64,000 bases of DNA. Source: Mesorhizobium sp. Pch-S (lineage in GTDB: Bacteria > Pseudomonadota > Alphaproteobacteria > Rhizobiales > Rhizobiaceae). A program made the translations under genes and the position numbers. The notes under the pieces are model-generated. The model was not told the DNA's origin and searched no databases. It saw only the letters and a program-made list of their open reading frames with translations. Position 1 is the first letter of the stretch, and every line of letters begins with the position of its first letter. Shown piece by piece: positions 8,577-22,400 of the stretch. The stretch lies in assembly GCF_004136315.1 (NCBI RefSeq), contig NZ_CP029562.1, forward strand, positions 1,798,001-1,862,000, given 5' to 3'.

Positions 8577-9609
8577 CCTTGAACCGCTGCTGCAGAAGCA
8601 TCTTGGCGACTGGCGATCGGGCTGGAGCATGGGCTCGTTCGGCGCCATTGCCGAATTCCACCAGGACGCTGACGAGCAGCCCGTGATCGACGAGCCACGG
8701 GATCTCACTCGTGCGACGCGGCGTGGCGCCATCCGCCTGGAGCGCCGGCGTCTCGTCGAAGCAACGGCAGTTGCCTATGAGACGCTGAGCCCGAAGCGGC
8801 ATCGCTGGAGCCATGCCGTGGCGCTCTGCCTGCCGGAGGCGCGTGCGCGGCGCAACGGGCACAAAGTGCTGACAGAGATCGGGCCGGATGACGATGCCAT
8901 TCGTGGCATCGACCGCACCGGCATCCTGTTCGACATGGGGCTAGGCCTGCCACAATGCGATTTCTGCATCCGCACCAGCGATCCGAAACTGCTCGGCGAA
9001 TTGCGCGCCAATCTCGGGCGATCACTGTTCGAACCCGGCAACGGCGCCACCGCCGCCATCATGTCTGCTCATCCGCACCGCGTGGCGCTGACCGCGCTGG
9101 GGCGCGTCGAGGTCTACCAGAAGATCGGCGGCCCGGACACCGGTGGCGTTTCACCGGCGGGACCGCATACACATCTCCTGCCCAAGCTGCTGGCCAGCGG
9201 CCGCACCCATTCAGCCAACACACCGATACCGCATGGCCTGCTGCCGCTCGCCTTCCTGCACCCGGGCAATCCAGTCATCGATCCGATGGGCCAAGACCAG
9301 CCCTTCGATCTGGACCTGCACGAGGCATTCCAGAACCTGCTGAACCGCTACGGAGCCGCAGAGGCACGCATGGCGAAACAGGCGATCGGTACAGCTCTCA
9401 GCACCGGCGTAGCGCCGCAAAGCTGGACACCACCGCTCAGCCGCACCGCCAAGGCGGCCGCGCGCATCGCGCTGCGCCAGGAAGCGCGGCTGGCGACCCT
9501 TCACGACGACGCCAGGCGTATCGGCATCATCACGGACTGGCAGGTGGCTTTTGACCAGCTTGATCCGGAAGCCGCCGACGGCGTCGAAGACGAAGCGCCT
9601 GGGCATTGA
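8569..9609 (+). CDS. Conserved protein of unknown function at the end of the cobalamin uptake operon
   Basis: A 346-residue soluble protein. The start at 8569 overlaps the btuD stop by eight bases; the frame is open further upstream, but that part lies inside btuD. I see no signal peptide or membrane segment. Notable features are an early W-R-S-G-W-S-M-G-S-F-G-A stretch, a CDFC pair (C-x2-C) after GLGLPQ, histidines in AGPHTHLLP and NTPIPHGLLP, and a DPMGQDQPFD segment. The middle resembles no enzyme class I can name. Translational coupling to btuD makes a role in corrinoid handling or its regulation likely, for instance as a metal- or corrinoid-binding accessory. Confidence 0.75.
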   Translation: MTDLEPLLQKHLGDWRSGWSMGSFGAIAEFHQDADEQPVIDEPRDLTRATRRGAIRLERRRLVEATAVAYETLSPKRHRWSHAVALCLPEARARRNGHKVLTEIGPDDDAIRGIDRTGILFDMGLGLPQCDFCIRTSDPKLLGELRANLGRSLFEPGNGATAAIMSAHPHRVALTALGRVEVYQKIGGPDTGGVSPAGPHTHLLPKLLASGRTHSANTPIPHGLLPLAFLHPGNPVIDPMGQDQPFDLDLHEAFQNLLNRYGAAEARMAKQAIGTALSTGVAPQSWTPPLSRTAKAAARIALRQEARLATLHDDARRIGIITDWQVAFDQLDPEAADGVEDEAPGH

Positions 9610-9653
9610 AGCGGCCCAGCCGAAGCACGCAATCAGGATGAACGACAAGCTGG

Positions 9654-10244
9654 CTACTTGGTAGCCTGCAGCTTGTCGACCGCTGCGGTAAAGCCCTTGA
9701 GCGAGACGGGGATGGTCACGGGCTTGCGTGTCACGGACTCCATGCCGATGTTCAACGAGGTGCCCGATTTCAAGCCTGTAAGAAGTTCCGGGGTCAACGG
9801 AACGGCTGCATAGGCACCATTCTGATCACTGGTCTGGATGGCGACAGCCACCTTGTTGCCGGAGTCGATCTGGTAGGATGCGCCAGCGGGCAGGAACAGG
9901 CCGTGCGGCAGCGCCAGCAGCATGGCGAGGCTGCCATTGTCGGCCTGGCGGCGCACGGTCAGCGTCAGCACGCGCTGACCGGTCTTGGATTCGGTGAGGT
10001 TCTGGGAGGCCTGGCATTCGAGATCCATGCCCGAACCGCCGCTGGCGCAATTGACGACCCAGGGATTGCCTTCGGGCTTGGCCTCGGCTGCCTTTGCATC
10101 GGCCGGTTTGGCATTGGGTTTGGCTTCTTCGGCCAATGTAGCAGGCGCCGCGATGCCCAGCACGACAAGCACGGCCGCAGCGCTCGCCCACATACTCCAT
10201 CGGGAGCCCAAAGACCCACCCACGCAGAACTCGCCTCTCGTCAT
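9654..10244 (-). CDS. Invasion-associated locus B (IalB) family protein
   Basis: A 196-residue exported protein with a signal peptide ending near PATLAEE, an Ala/Lys-rich linker (KPNAKPADAKAAEAKP), then the IalB core with W-V-V-N-C and L-E-C-Q-A and strands containing VLTLTVRR and LPHGLFLPAG. IalB-like proteins are periplasmic or envelope-associated and widespread in Hyphomicrobiales. Their function outside Bartonella, where the family was named for erythrocyte invasion, is unclear. It lies tail to tail with the cobalamin operon and is divergent from the giant gene. An ATG at 10193 is a possible alternative start. Confidence 0.85.
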   Translation of the reverse strand: MTRGEFCVGGSLGSRWSMWASAAAVLVVLGIAAPATLAEEAKPNAKPADAKAAEAKPEGNPWVVNCASGGSGMDLECQASQNLTESKTGQRVLTLTVRRQADNGSLAMLLALPHGLFLPAGASYQIDSGNKVAVAIQTSDQNGAYAAVPLTPELLTGLKSGTSLNIGMESVTRKPVTIPVSLKGFTAAVDKLQATK

Positions 10245-10436
10245 TTCCTACCCCCACGCGACCCGGCGTGATCTCTACATCAGTGCATACTGCCTGGAAA
10301 GCGGAACTTCACCTGCCAGATTACATGCTGTTACCAAATAACCACAGTATTATTGACTCTTCTTGGGAGTGCTTCACTCAAGGACTCGCTAATCAAGCTG
10401 TTTTGGATATTGTCTTCCGGCCTGGGGATGGTGTGG

Positions 10437-13400
10437 ATGGGTTCGGGGGAACGTACGTCGTTTCGTAGTCATTTCGGCGTGCGTGGCTCGTTCCTTCGCG
10501 CGAGCGACACGCGTTTGCCGCGAACAAGGCAGCTCCTCAAGACATCGGCGCTGTCGACTGCAGCATTGGCGCTGTCCGGCATTACAATCGCGCATGCTGA
10601 CTCCGACGGGCTCTGGCAGCCGCAGGTGCGGGCTGTCATCGGCGCCGACAATCACGGCGCCAGCACCGCCCTCGAGGGCTTCATCCCGCTCAAGCAGACC
10701 GCAGAATCGGTCCTGTTCCTCGATGTTCGTGGCAAACATCGCTTCGACGATGGCTTCGGCCAGGACGTCGGCATTGGCGTGCGACGGCTGGTCAATCCCG
10801 ATCTGCTCGTCGGCGGATATGCCTATGCCAATGTTCAGACGGTCGACGGCCACACCTACAGCGGAGCGACACTCGGCATCGAGGCGATCACCGCCAATTA
10901 TGATGGCCATCTGAATGTCTATGTGCCGTTCGGCGGCGACGGCAACGAGAGCAAGAGCAACTCATCGCTCTCGCTCGTCGGCAATCAGTTGCTCGAGCAG
11001 ATATCGGTCCTCGATCGACGCAGCTACAGCGCCTGGGGCATAGAAGGCGAGTTCGGCGTGCAGGTTCCGCTTGAGCTGCCGGAAAACCATTCGCTGCGGC
11101 TGGATGTCGGCGGCTATCATTTCGCCGATCCCGACGGCCGGGATGGCAGCGTTACCGGTGCCAAGGCCGGTATCGAATATGCCATTCGCGACGCGTTCAG
11201 CGCCGGCTGGGACCTCACTCTGACGGGCGAAGTGCGCAGCGACAATCGCGACCACACCCAGTTCGCCGGTTCGATCCAACTCAGCGTGCCGTTCAATCCA
11301 CCCACACGCAATGCCACGCAGGACGAGGCCGCGACGACCTATCCGGTGGGTGACGGCTTGCGCAAACGGGTCAACGAGCGTGTGCGTGGCGATATCGGCG
11401 TGCGCGTCAACACCCAGGAAACGAAACGGGACTTCAGCCGCAACGCCGTCAATGCCGCAACCGGCAAGGCGTTCGGCACCTTCTTCTTCGCCGACGGTGA
11501 AAACACGCTGGGCCTCGGTACGCAGGGCGACCCCACAACGCTCGACGATGCCGTCGCAAAGGCGGGCAAGGACGGATTCGTGGTCGCTCTCGGCGGCAAG
11601 GGCAACATCCTGACCGCCGGAGCAATCCTGGCGCAGAACCAGACCGTGATCGGCGGTGCAGGCACGGTAAAGGCTCTGACGTTCTCCGGCAGCATCGAGA
11701 CGTTCAGCTTTGGCGGCTTGAACGGCACCGTAGCAGGGACAGATGCCGGCAAAGCGGTGCTCAGCCTCGCGGACGGCAATACGATTTCCGGTATCACCGT
11801 AACGGGTGGCGGTATCGGCATCTCGGGCGTCAACATCAACGGCGCGGCGTTGACCGATGTCACGGTGAGCGCCACCGGCTCGCACGGTGTTTCGTTTACC
11901 GGCAATTCGACAGGCGTGACCGGAACAAACCTGACGTCCAGCGGCAATGGCGGCGACGGTCTGCATATCGAAAGCGACGGCACTTTCAATTTCGCGGGAA
12001 CCACCCTGTTGTCCGGTAATGCCGGTGACGGCCTCGATATCAAGGGCAAGGGCACTTACGCATTTGCAACGCTGAACGCCCTCAACAATGCCGGCGACGG
12101 CATCCATGTCTCCGGCACCTCCACCACGGGCAGATTCTCGACTACCGGCGGCACCGTCTCCGGCAATGGCGGCACCGGCGTCTTCGTGGACCCGATCACC
12201 GCCAGGATCACGCTGGGCTCGGTCAGCCAGAATGGCGGCACATCGGGCATCGTGCTCGAAAATGTCAGCGGCAGCTTTACCATCACCGGCCCGACGACCA
12301 TCTCGAACACCAACGGCGATGCGATCTCGATCACGAATTCGTCGGCGACGGTCTCGTTCCTCGGCGGCGTCCTCATCACCAATCCGGCCTCCGGCTTTGC
12401 CGGGGTCGACATCGAAGGCAACAACGGCGCGATCAGTTTCGCCAACCTGCAGATCGCTCTGCAGTCAGGCAACAGCACCGGGCTCGATCTTTCCAGCGCG
12501 CTGGTGAACGGCAACATCACCGCGATCATCTTCAACCTGACCAGCACCACGCCCACCGGCACGGTTGGCATCAACCTGGTCGGCGCGAGCGGCATCGGCA
12601 CCGTGCGGCTCGGTGACACCAACGCCGTCGGCGCGAATGCATCGATCGGCGGGGCTGGAGGCAATGCCGCCGGTCCGGGAACCGGCGTGCTGTTGTCCGC
12701 TGCGACCAGCCTGAATTTCATTTTCGGCGACGGCGAGGCCGGCACTGACGTTGGCTCGACCATAACGGCGGCGACGCCGATCGCAGCAACCGACACCTTG
12801 CCGCTTGGCGGCAGCTACAACTTCCTCGACGCCAGGCTCGTCGGCAACACATCGAACCTCGCGACCAACGTCTCCCTCTACTACGTCGACAATGTCACCG
12901 ACGGCATCGACGACGGCTCGCGCGATCATCCGGGCACGATCCTCGGCGCCATGAACAGCACGGCGGCCGTCATCGTGCTGGTCGACCGCACCGGGGCAGA
13001 TGTCATCGACACCAATGCCGCCGCGCAAGGCGCACAGGCATCGCTGCTGCTCGACAACAACCAGCGCCTGATGTCGTTCCTGGGCGGAGACACCATCAAC
13101 GTCGGCGGCGGCGCCCCGGCCAACTTCCTGCTCACCGGTATCGATGTCGGCAAGATCATCAACCCGTTCGCCGGCACCGGCTCGCCGACGCTGACGACCA
13201 CCGCCGCGGCCAATACGGTGACCCTGGGCAACGCCAACCTGATCGAGGGCGTGCAGATCAGCAACGGCGCCGGAGCCGGCTCGGTTTCCGGGGCGGGCTC
13301 CAGCGCGACGCTCCGCAACAGCGCGATCGGCGGCCTGGCGCTCAACGCGATGTCCGGCACAGTCACTGTCGACAACACCACCTTGGACCAGCTCACGGTC

Positions 13401-16400
13401 GCAGGTGGCAGCGTGGCTGTGGTCGGCACCAAGGCCAACCTCGTCACCGGCGCCAATGTTGCGGCACTGTCCGTAACCGGCGGCCACTCAGGCTCGATCA
13501 CCTTCGATGCCGCCTCGTCGATCCTGACCAGCAACGGCAGCGGCCTGCAGTTCGACAATGCCGACGGCATCTATGGTTTCAACGGAATCACGACGCTCGC
13601 CGGCGGCGATGCAGGCATCGACATCCTGAACGGCTCGGCCGGCTCATTTACCTTTGGCACCGGCGCCTCGATCGCCAGCCCGTCGGGCACTGCGTTCAAT
13701 GTCAACAGCAGCGCCGCGACATTGACCTTCGCCGGCTCGCTGACACAGAACAGCGTCGCAACGGCAATCTCGGTAACCAACAATGCGGGTGGCACGATCA
13801 CTCTCGGCGGCATGATCGTCGCCACCACCTCAAGTGCCGACGCCATTCTCTTCCAGGGCAACAGCGCGACGACGACGCTCTCCCTGAATGGCGGGCTCGA
13901 CGTCAACACCACCTCGGGCGCCGGCCTGCTGGCAAACGCCGCAGGCACGATCAACATCGCGGCGACCAGCGGCGCGGAAAACATCAGCGTGCAGACCGGA
14001 CAGGCGGTCGACCTGACTGGCGTCACGGCCAACATCGCGCTCGATCTGGTCCACGCCAATGGCAGCACGAATGCGATCAGCCTGATGTCCGTCGACGGAG
14101 CGTTTGCCGTCAGCAATTCGACAACGGTCCTGTCAACCGGCAACGACGGCATCCGGATCGTACAGTCCGCAGCCAATGTCTCCTTCGGCGGCACGACCAC
14201 GATCACCGACACTGGTGGCAACGGCATCTATCTGCAGGACAATACCGGGACCGTCATCTTCAACGGCACCACGACGATCGGCAACCCGGGCGCGGCCGCA
14301 TCCGGTGTCGCCATCAAGGGTGCCAATGCGGCAATCACCTTCGACAGCCTGGCCATCGACCTCGCTCAGCCCTCGACCACCGGCGTCGATATGTCGAGCG
14401 CTGTGCTGGCAGGCAATATCACCGTCACGGATTTCGACCTCACCAGCAGCTCCGCCACCGGCACGATCGGCATCGACATCAGCGGCGTGACGAGCCCGAA
14501 CAGCAAGACGATCTTCATCGGCGACCCGAGCACGCCGTTCGCAAGCGGCCAGAGCGCCACCATCGCCGGCGTCAACACCGGCGTGCTGGTGTCGCCAACC
14601 ACCAATATCGGCTTCACCTTCGGCGACGGCGAGGCGGGGCAGGATGTCGGCTCGACGATCAGCGCAACGACGCCGATCCGATCGACCGGCGCGCTGCCCG
14701 CGCTCGGCACTTACAATTTCCTCGACGTCAACCTGGTCGGCGACACCACCAACCTCTCCACCAATGTCTCCGTCTATTATGTCGATGACGTCACCGACGG
14801 CATCGACGATGGCTCGCGCGACCACCCGGGCACCATCGTCGGCGCACTGGCGGCCGTGGGCATCGACGCGATCGTGCTGGTCAACAACCCGCTGGATGGT
14901 GACGGCACCATCGACATCTCCTCGGCCACGCAGGGTTCCCAGACCACTGTGTTGCTGGATGCGAACCAGCGCCTCTATTCGTTCAATGAGAACGGTTCGA
15001 CGATCAATGTCGGCGGTGGCGCGCCGGGTACCTTCCTGCTGACGGGGATAAGCAACGGCACCCTCACCAATCCTGGCACTGGTACGCCGACGCTGACGTC
15101 GTCTGCCGGACTCAGCCAGACCATTACGCTCAACGACAGCAACACGATCGATGGCATCATCGTCTCCAACAGCTTGTCCGCCTCGATCAACGGCTTCAGC
15201 ACAAGCGGCGGCGTCATCTCGAACAGCAACATCGTCGGGCGTCTGCGCCTGGACAGCGCCATCGGCACGGTGACGATCACCAACACCGCCATGGCGGACT
15301 TCCATGTCGACGGCGGCAGCATCAACGTGAACGGCACCAACGCCGATATCTCGAAAACGACCAGCGGCGAAGCGTTCAGGGCGACCAGTGGACACACCGG
15401 AACGATCAGCTTCGACGCGGCATCGAGCGTGACCGCGACCAGCGGCACCGGCTTCCGGTTCGACAACGCGGACGGCTCGTACAGCTTCCTTGGCAACAAC
15501 ACGCTGAACGGCGATGACGCCGGCATCGACATCATCAACGGATCGGCCGGCACATTCGTGTTCTCGACCGCCGGCTCGACCACGACGACGATCACCAATC
15601 CGACCGGGGTCGCCTTCAACGTCGATGCCAGCACGGCGACGGTGACCTATAACGGCAACATCACGCAGACGACGAATCCGGCCGCGCTGGTGAATGTCAC
15701 CAACCACAGCGGTGGCACCATCACCTTCCAGAACGGCACCTTGAACGCCACGACCGGCACCGGCCTGCAGTTCAGCAATGCCGATGGCATCTACACCTTC
15801 AACGGCACGACGACACTCAACGGCGGCGACGCGGGTGTCGACATCATCGGCGGCTCGGGCGGTACCTTCACCTTCGGCATCGGCGCCTCGATCACCAGCC
15901 CCTCGGGCATTGCCTTCAACGTCGCCGCGAGCGCGGCGACCGTCACCTATAACGGCACGATCACGCAGAACAATGCGGCGAGCGCGGTTTCGCTCACCGC
16001 CAACACTGGCGGCGCGATCGCCTTCGGCGGCGCGATCACGGCCAACACCACGACCGCGACGGCAATCTCGGTCGCCAACAACACCGGCGGCATCTTCAAT
16101 TTCAACGGACAGGTCACGACCAATACATCGAGCGGCACCGGTGTGCTGCTCGACACCAACACGGGCGCGACAATCAATTTCACCGGCGGGCTCGATATCA
16201 CGACGGCCGGTGGCGATGGCTTCACGGCCATCAACAACGGCCCGGGTCTCTATGGCGGCACGGTGACCATCACCGGCGCCGGCAACACGATCGCATCCGG
16301 AGGCAACGGCCTCCTGATGGGTGGGATGGTGGTAGGCGCTGGTGGTATTGCCTTCGACAGCATTTCGGCAAAATCCGTCAATCCTGGTGGTGCCGGCGTT

Positions 16401-19400
16401 GCCTTGGGTCTTGTTGATCTGCAAGGCGACGTGAACATCGGCGGCCTGAAGGATACCGGTTTCACCGGTGGTGTCTTCGCCGGCCTGACAGGCCCGGGGA
16501 AAGTCAATCTCACCGGGACCATTGACCTCGACCTCACCGATCCCTTCAGCATCGGCTTCGACTTTGGCGGTCAGATCGGCACGGTCAACATCGCGAACGT
16601 CACCGGATCGACACTGACCATCGACGGTGCCTGGATCGGAATCCAGTTCAGCGGCGCGCAGGGTGGCACGGCCAATATCGGCAGCGTCGGCAGTTCGGCC
16701 ACCATCACCGCAGCTAAGGCCACCGGTTCGGCAATCGCTTTGAACAGCAACACCATTGGCGGCCCGGTGCTCAACTACACCGGCGCGCTCAATGTGAGTG
16801 CCGGCGCTGTGGTTTCCACGGGCGGCGCCGACCTTGCCGTGCTCAACCTTGCCGGCACCGTCACCTCGACCACAACCGACACAGCTTTCAACTTCGCCGT
16901 GGCATCCGGCACCTACAACATCTCAAGCTCGATCAGCCATACCGGCGGAACCGGCGTCAATGTCGGTCCGGGTGCGCTTGCGACCGGAACCATCACGTTC
17001 TCTGGTGCATCGAAGGCATTTAGCACCGGCACCAACACCGCCGTTTCGATGGCCGGCCTGGGCACGCTGTCCTTCACCAATGGCGGCCTTGGCATCACCA
17101 CCAGTTCGGGCACCGGCCTCAGCGCGACCGCCGGCACCGTCAATGTTTCGGGCGCTACTGGCAACACCGTCAATTCGACTGCAGGTACCGCGGTCAGCCT
17201 CAGCAGCGTCACCGCAGGCGTCACGCTCAATTCCATCACCGCTGCGGGTGGCACGAACGGCGTGGCGCTCAGCAACGTGACCGGCAGCTTCAGCGTTTCG
17301 GGCGCCACTCAGGTGTCGAACACGACGGGCACGGCAATCTCGGCCTCGAACTCGGCGGCAGCCCTGTCCTTCAATGGCGGCACGACCGTCACCAATTCCG
17401 GTGCCGACGGCATCGCCCTGACCGGCAACAGCGGTGCGGTCTCGTTCCTGGGCACGACGACCATCACCAATCCGGCCACAGCCGCCGTGAACATCAACGG
17501 CACCAACGGCGTGATCAGCTTCGCCGACCTCGACATCGCGCTGACCGCCGCAAACACGACCGGCTTCGACGTATCCGGAGCGGTGGTCAACGCCAACATC
17601 ACCGCAACCGATTTCGACCTGACCAGCGCTTCGGCAACAGGCACGGTCGGCGTCAACCTGGTCGGCACGACTGGAACGGGCCTGATCCAGCTCGGCGACG
17701 CCAGCCTGCCGTTCAATGCCGGCCACAGCGCTACCATCGCGGGCACCCCCGGCAATACGAGCGGGCCTACGACAGGCGTGCTGATGTCCAGCACCACCAA
17801 TGTCGACTTCATCTTCGGCGACGGCGAGGGCGGCCAGGACGTCGGCTCGTCGATCATCGCGGTGACGCCGATTGCCGCCACCGACACGCTGCCGAACCAC
17901 GGTACCGATGTCTACAATTTCCTCGACGCAACGCTGACCGGCGACACGTCGAACCTGTCCTCGCCGTTCAGCGTCTATTATGTCGACAATTTCAACGACG
18001 GCACGAACAACGGCTCGCGCAGCAATCCCGGCACGATCGCGGGCGCCATCGCCAGTGGCCGCGACATCATCGTGCTGGTCAACAACGGCGGCAACATCGA
18101 CGTCAGCAGCGCCTTGCAGGGCAGCGGCACCACGCTGACGCTGCTCAACAACCAGCGCCTTTACTCCTTCCTCGCCGGTGACACGATCAATGTCGGCGGT
18201 GGCGCACCGGCGAGTTTCCTGCTGACGGGTGTCGACAGCGGCAACATCACCAATCCGGCCACCGGAACGCCGACGCTGACGACCAGCACGGCCGCGACCA
18301 ACACCGTCACGCTCGCCAACAACAACGTGCTGCAGGGCGTGCTCATCACCTCCGGCCCGGGCGGCTACAGCGTGTCCGGTACCGGCATCAACACGCTGAC
18401 GGTCACGAACAGCAACATCGGCGGGCTGCGGCTCGACACGGCAACCGGCATGGCGAGCCTCGGCGACACCGTGTTCAGCCATATCCACATCATCGGCGGC
18501 GGTGTCACGGTGAGTGGCACCAATGCCGACATCAACAGCACGACCGCGGTGAATGCGTTCGATATTTCGGGCACCCACACAGGCAACGTCACCTTCGATG
18601 CGGCATCGGCGATCAGCCAGACCGGAGCCGCGCGGGGCGTTTCCATCACCGGCAAGACGGCCGGCACGGTCACCTTCGGCGGTCTCGTCACCGCCAACAC
18701 CGGCAGTGCCGACGGCGTTTTCCTGAACGGCAACACCGGCGCCACGATCAATTTCAATGGCGGCCTCGACGTCGACACCACAACCGGCACCGGCTTCACG
18801 GCAACGGGCGGCGGCACCATCAACGCCATCGGCGCCGGCAACACGATCAACTCGACGGGTGGCCAGGCGATCAATCTCGCCAGCATCACGAGCAACATCA
18901 GCCTCGCCTCGATTGTCGCCGGCGGTGGGGCAAGAGGCATATCGCTGGACACCGTCACGGGATCGTTCACAGTGTCCGGAACCACCAATATCGGTGGCGT
19001 CACCGATGCCGGCATCCAGATCCAGAATTCGTCGGCCAATGCCGCCTTCACCGGCAAGGTGACGATCCTCAACGGCGTCGGCGCCAATGGCGACGGCGTG
19101 TGGATGGATACCAACACCGGCACCTACGATTTCAACGGCGGTGTCGACATCACGGTGAACGGCACAGGCGCGTTCGGGTTGCGGGCGCACAATTCCGGCA
19201 CGGTCAACATCGCCAATGTCGCCGGCAACCAGATCACATCGAACAACGGCACCGCACTGTCGATCGACCCTATGGCGTTCAACGCCACCTTCGACAGCCT
19301 GACGGCGGGCGGCGGCACCAACGGCGTGATCCTCGACCAGATGACAGGCTCACTGACGGTGACGGGTGCCATCACCATCAACAATTCGACCGGCGACGGC

Positions 19401-22400
19401 CTGGTGATCGCCAATTCCGCAGGCACGGTGACGCTTGGCAGCGTCGCGATCAATGGAACCGGCGGCGACGGTATCGACATCTCCGGCACCAACGGTGCAA
19501 TCATCATCAGTGGCGGCTCGATCGGCGACAGCAACGACCCTGGTGGTATCGGCGTCAAGATCAGCGGCGGCACCGCCGCCATCACGATCAATGCGTCCGT
19601 TGCGAAGACGACTGCGGGCGACCTGATCGAGGTCACGGGCCGCACCGCCGGTACCGTCAGCTTCAACGGCAATCTGTCGTCCAGCGCGCAGGGCGGCGGC
19701 ATCGACGTCAACGGCAACAGCGGCACCGCAGTGATCAATTTCAGCGGTGCGACCAAGACCATCAACACCAGCGCCAGCGGCGTGACCGCGGTCTCGCTCG
19801 CCGGCAATGGCGGCGCAACCGTCAGCTTCCTCGGCGGCGGGCTCGCCATCAGCAGCGGTGCCGGTACCGGCTTCAGTGCCACCGGCGGTGGCACCATCAA
19901 CGTGACGGCCGGCGCGAACCAGAACACCATCACCACAACGACCGGCTCCGCGGTCAACCTCGACGGCGTTGTGATCGGCGCAGGCAACGTCGCGTTCGAC
20001 ACGACGAACAAGACGGCCACGGGCGGAACCAGCGCAGTCGTGCTGAACACGGTAACCGGCGGCAGCATCGATCTGGGCGGCGGCACGCTGAACGGCGGCT
20101 CGGGCGCGGTGGTCCGCATCGGCGATGGAGCCGGCGGTGCCAACACCGGCGGCACGGCGGGGTTTGCCTATGGCGGCAACATCATCAGCGGCACCGGCCA
20201 GGCGGTCAACATCCAGGACCGCGCGGCCACGGCACAGAACATCACGCTGTCGGGCAACATCACGCACGGCGTCAGCGGCCAGACCGGCATACTGCTGGAT
20301 GACAACGCAGCCGGAACAATCACCTTCTCTGGTGCATCGAAGTCGATTTCGTCGGGATCGGCAACAGCCGTCAGCCTCACCGACAATGGCGGTGCCACCA
20401 TCAGTTTCCTGAATGGCGGGCTGAATGTCACCGCCACCGGTACCGGTTTCCTCGCCACGGGCGGCGGCACGATCAACGTGGTCTCCGGAGCCGGAACCGA
20501 CATCATCACCACAACAACGGCCACCGGGACGGGCGTCGACCTGAATGGAATCGTGATCGGCGCCGGCAACATCGGCTTCACGACGGTCAATGTCGACGGC
20601 GCGGCCACCGGCATCCGGGCGACCAACGTGACGGGCGGCAGCCTCTCCATCGGCGGCGGCACGATCCAGAACACCACGACGGCAGCGATCGACATCAGTG
20701 GCGGCAGCAGCGGCGTCACCATATCCAACATGACGATCAACAATTCCGCCGGCCGATCCGTGTCGGTCGCGAGCCGCGGCGGCGGCAGCGGCGCGATCAG
20801 CTTCAGTGGCATCAATCTCACCGATACCGGCCTGGGCATGCTGTTCCAGAACAACAGCGGCGGTTCGACCACCTTCTCCGGCGGCGGCACCCGCAGCGTC
20901 AACGTCGCAGGCGCGAACAACGCGCTGACCGTCATCAACAGCGCCAGCCATACGGTGAGCTTCGGCGGCACGACGACGCTCCAGGCCACAGGCACCGGCA
21001 ATGCCGTCGACATTTCCAACGGCGCGACGCTTGCCTTCACCGGCACCGCCATCAACGCCAATGGCACCGGCGCGGCGCTGCAGGCCGATGGCGGCGGCAC
21101 GGTTGTCATCACTGGAACGGGCGCCATCAATGCCGGAGCGACCGCGACGGCGATCAGCCTGGACACCGTGGCTGTTGGCGCGGGCGGCATCACCTTCGCC
21201 TCCACCAGCAAGACCGCGGGCGGCACGAACGCCGTTGTGATGAACAACGTCACTGGCACCGGCGTGGTCAATCTCGGCACCGGGACGCTGAACGCCACGA
21301 CAGGCGCCGTAATCGGCATAACCGGCGGTACGGCCGGCCTCCTCTACAGCGGCAACGTCAACCAGACCAACAACGCCGCCCTGCTCAGCATCGCCAACCA
21401 CACGACAGGGACCGTCACGTTCCAGACAGGCACGCTCAACGCCACCAACGGCAGCGGTCTGCAGTTCGACAATGCCGACGGCATCTACAATTTCAACGCA
21501 ACAACGACGCTGAATGGCGGCGATGCCGGCATAGACATCATCAACGGGTCGAATGGCGCCTTTACGTTCGCAGCCGGCACCACGATCACCAATCCGAGCG
21601 GGGCCGGTTTCCTGGTCAACGGCGGCAACGGCAACATCAGCTACAGCGGCACCATCTCCAAGAACAACGCCGGCAGGATGATCGACATTCAGTCCCGCAA
21701 CGGCGGCACCATGACGTTCAGCGGGAACCTGTCGGCGACGGTAAATGCCACCGGCGGCATCTTCGCCTCCAGCAACAGCGGCGGAACCTTCACTTTCAGC
21801 GGCACCACCAAGACGCTCTCGCCCAACGGCAGAGGCGTCGACCTGCTGAACAACAGCGGCGCGACATTCAACTTCACCAATGGCGGGCTTGCCATCACGA
21901 CGACCACCCAGTTCGGGTTCAACGCATCCGGCGGCGGCACGATAACGGTCCAAGGCTCGAACAACACCATCGGTTCGGGTACAGGAGGTGCGCTCAATGT
22001 GGTCAACACCACGATCGGGGCGCTCGGCCTGAACTTCCGCTCGATCGCGTCGAATGGGGCGGCAAACGGCATCATCCTCAACAACACCGGGACGTTGGGT
22101 GGGCTGACGGTGACCGGCGACGGCGCCGCGGCGAACAATGGCTCCGGCGGCACGATCCAGAATTCAACGGGCGACGGCATCAGCCTGACGAATACCACGG
22201 ATTTCCACCTTGCCCGGATGAACATCACCAACAATCTCGGCGACGGTATCGGCGGCTCGACCATCAACGGCATGGTGCTGGACCGCCTGAACATTTCCGG
22301 CAACGGCGACGATGCCGGAACGGACGAGTCGGGCATCAACATCGTTGACCTTACCGGAACAGCTTCCGGCGGCGCGCATCGGACAGCGATCCTCAATTCG

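Noticed and set aside
10353..10436. TTG at 10353 as the start of the giant protein
   Set aside because: It lacks a ribosome site and coincides with a TTGACT that could be a promoter -35 box; a later ATG gives a more reasonable leader.
12357..18700. Passenger repeats as a CRISPR array
   Set aside because: The repeats are degenerate coding repeats with varied spacing and are translated in one frame; there are no uniform short repeats with unique spacers.
14133..21953. Long minus-strand open frames (more than 750 codons each) opposite the giant gene
   Set aside because: Their translations are rich in Asp, Arg, Val and Gly in the pattern of a mirrored high-G+C gene and show no family features, while the plus-strand frame is continuous over 13.5 kb with clear domains.
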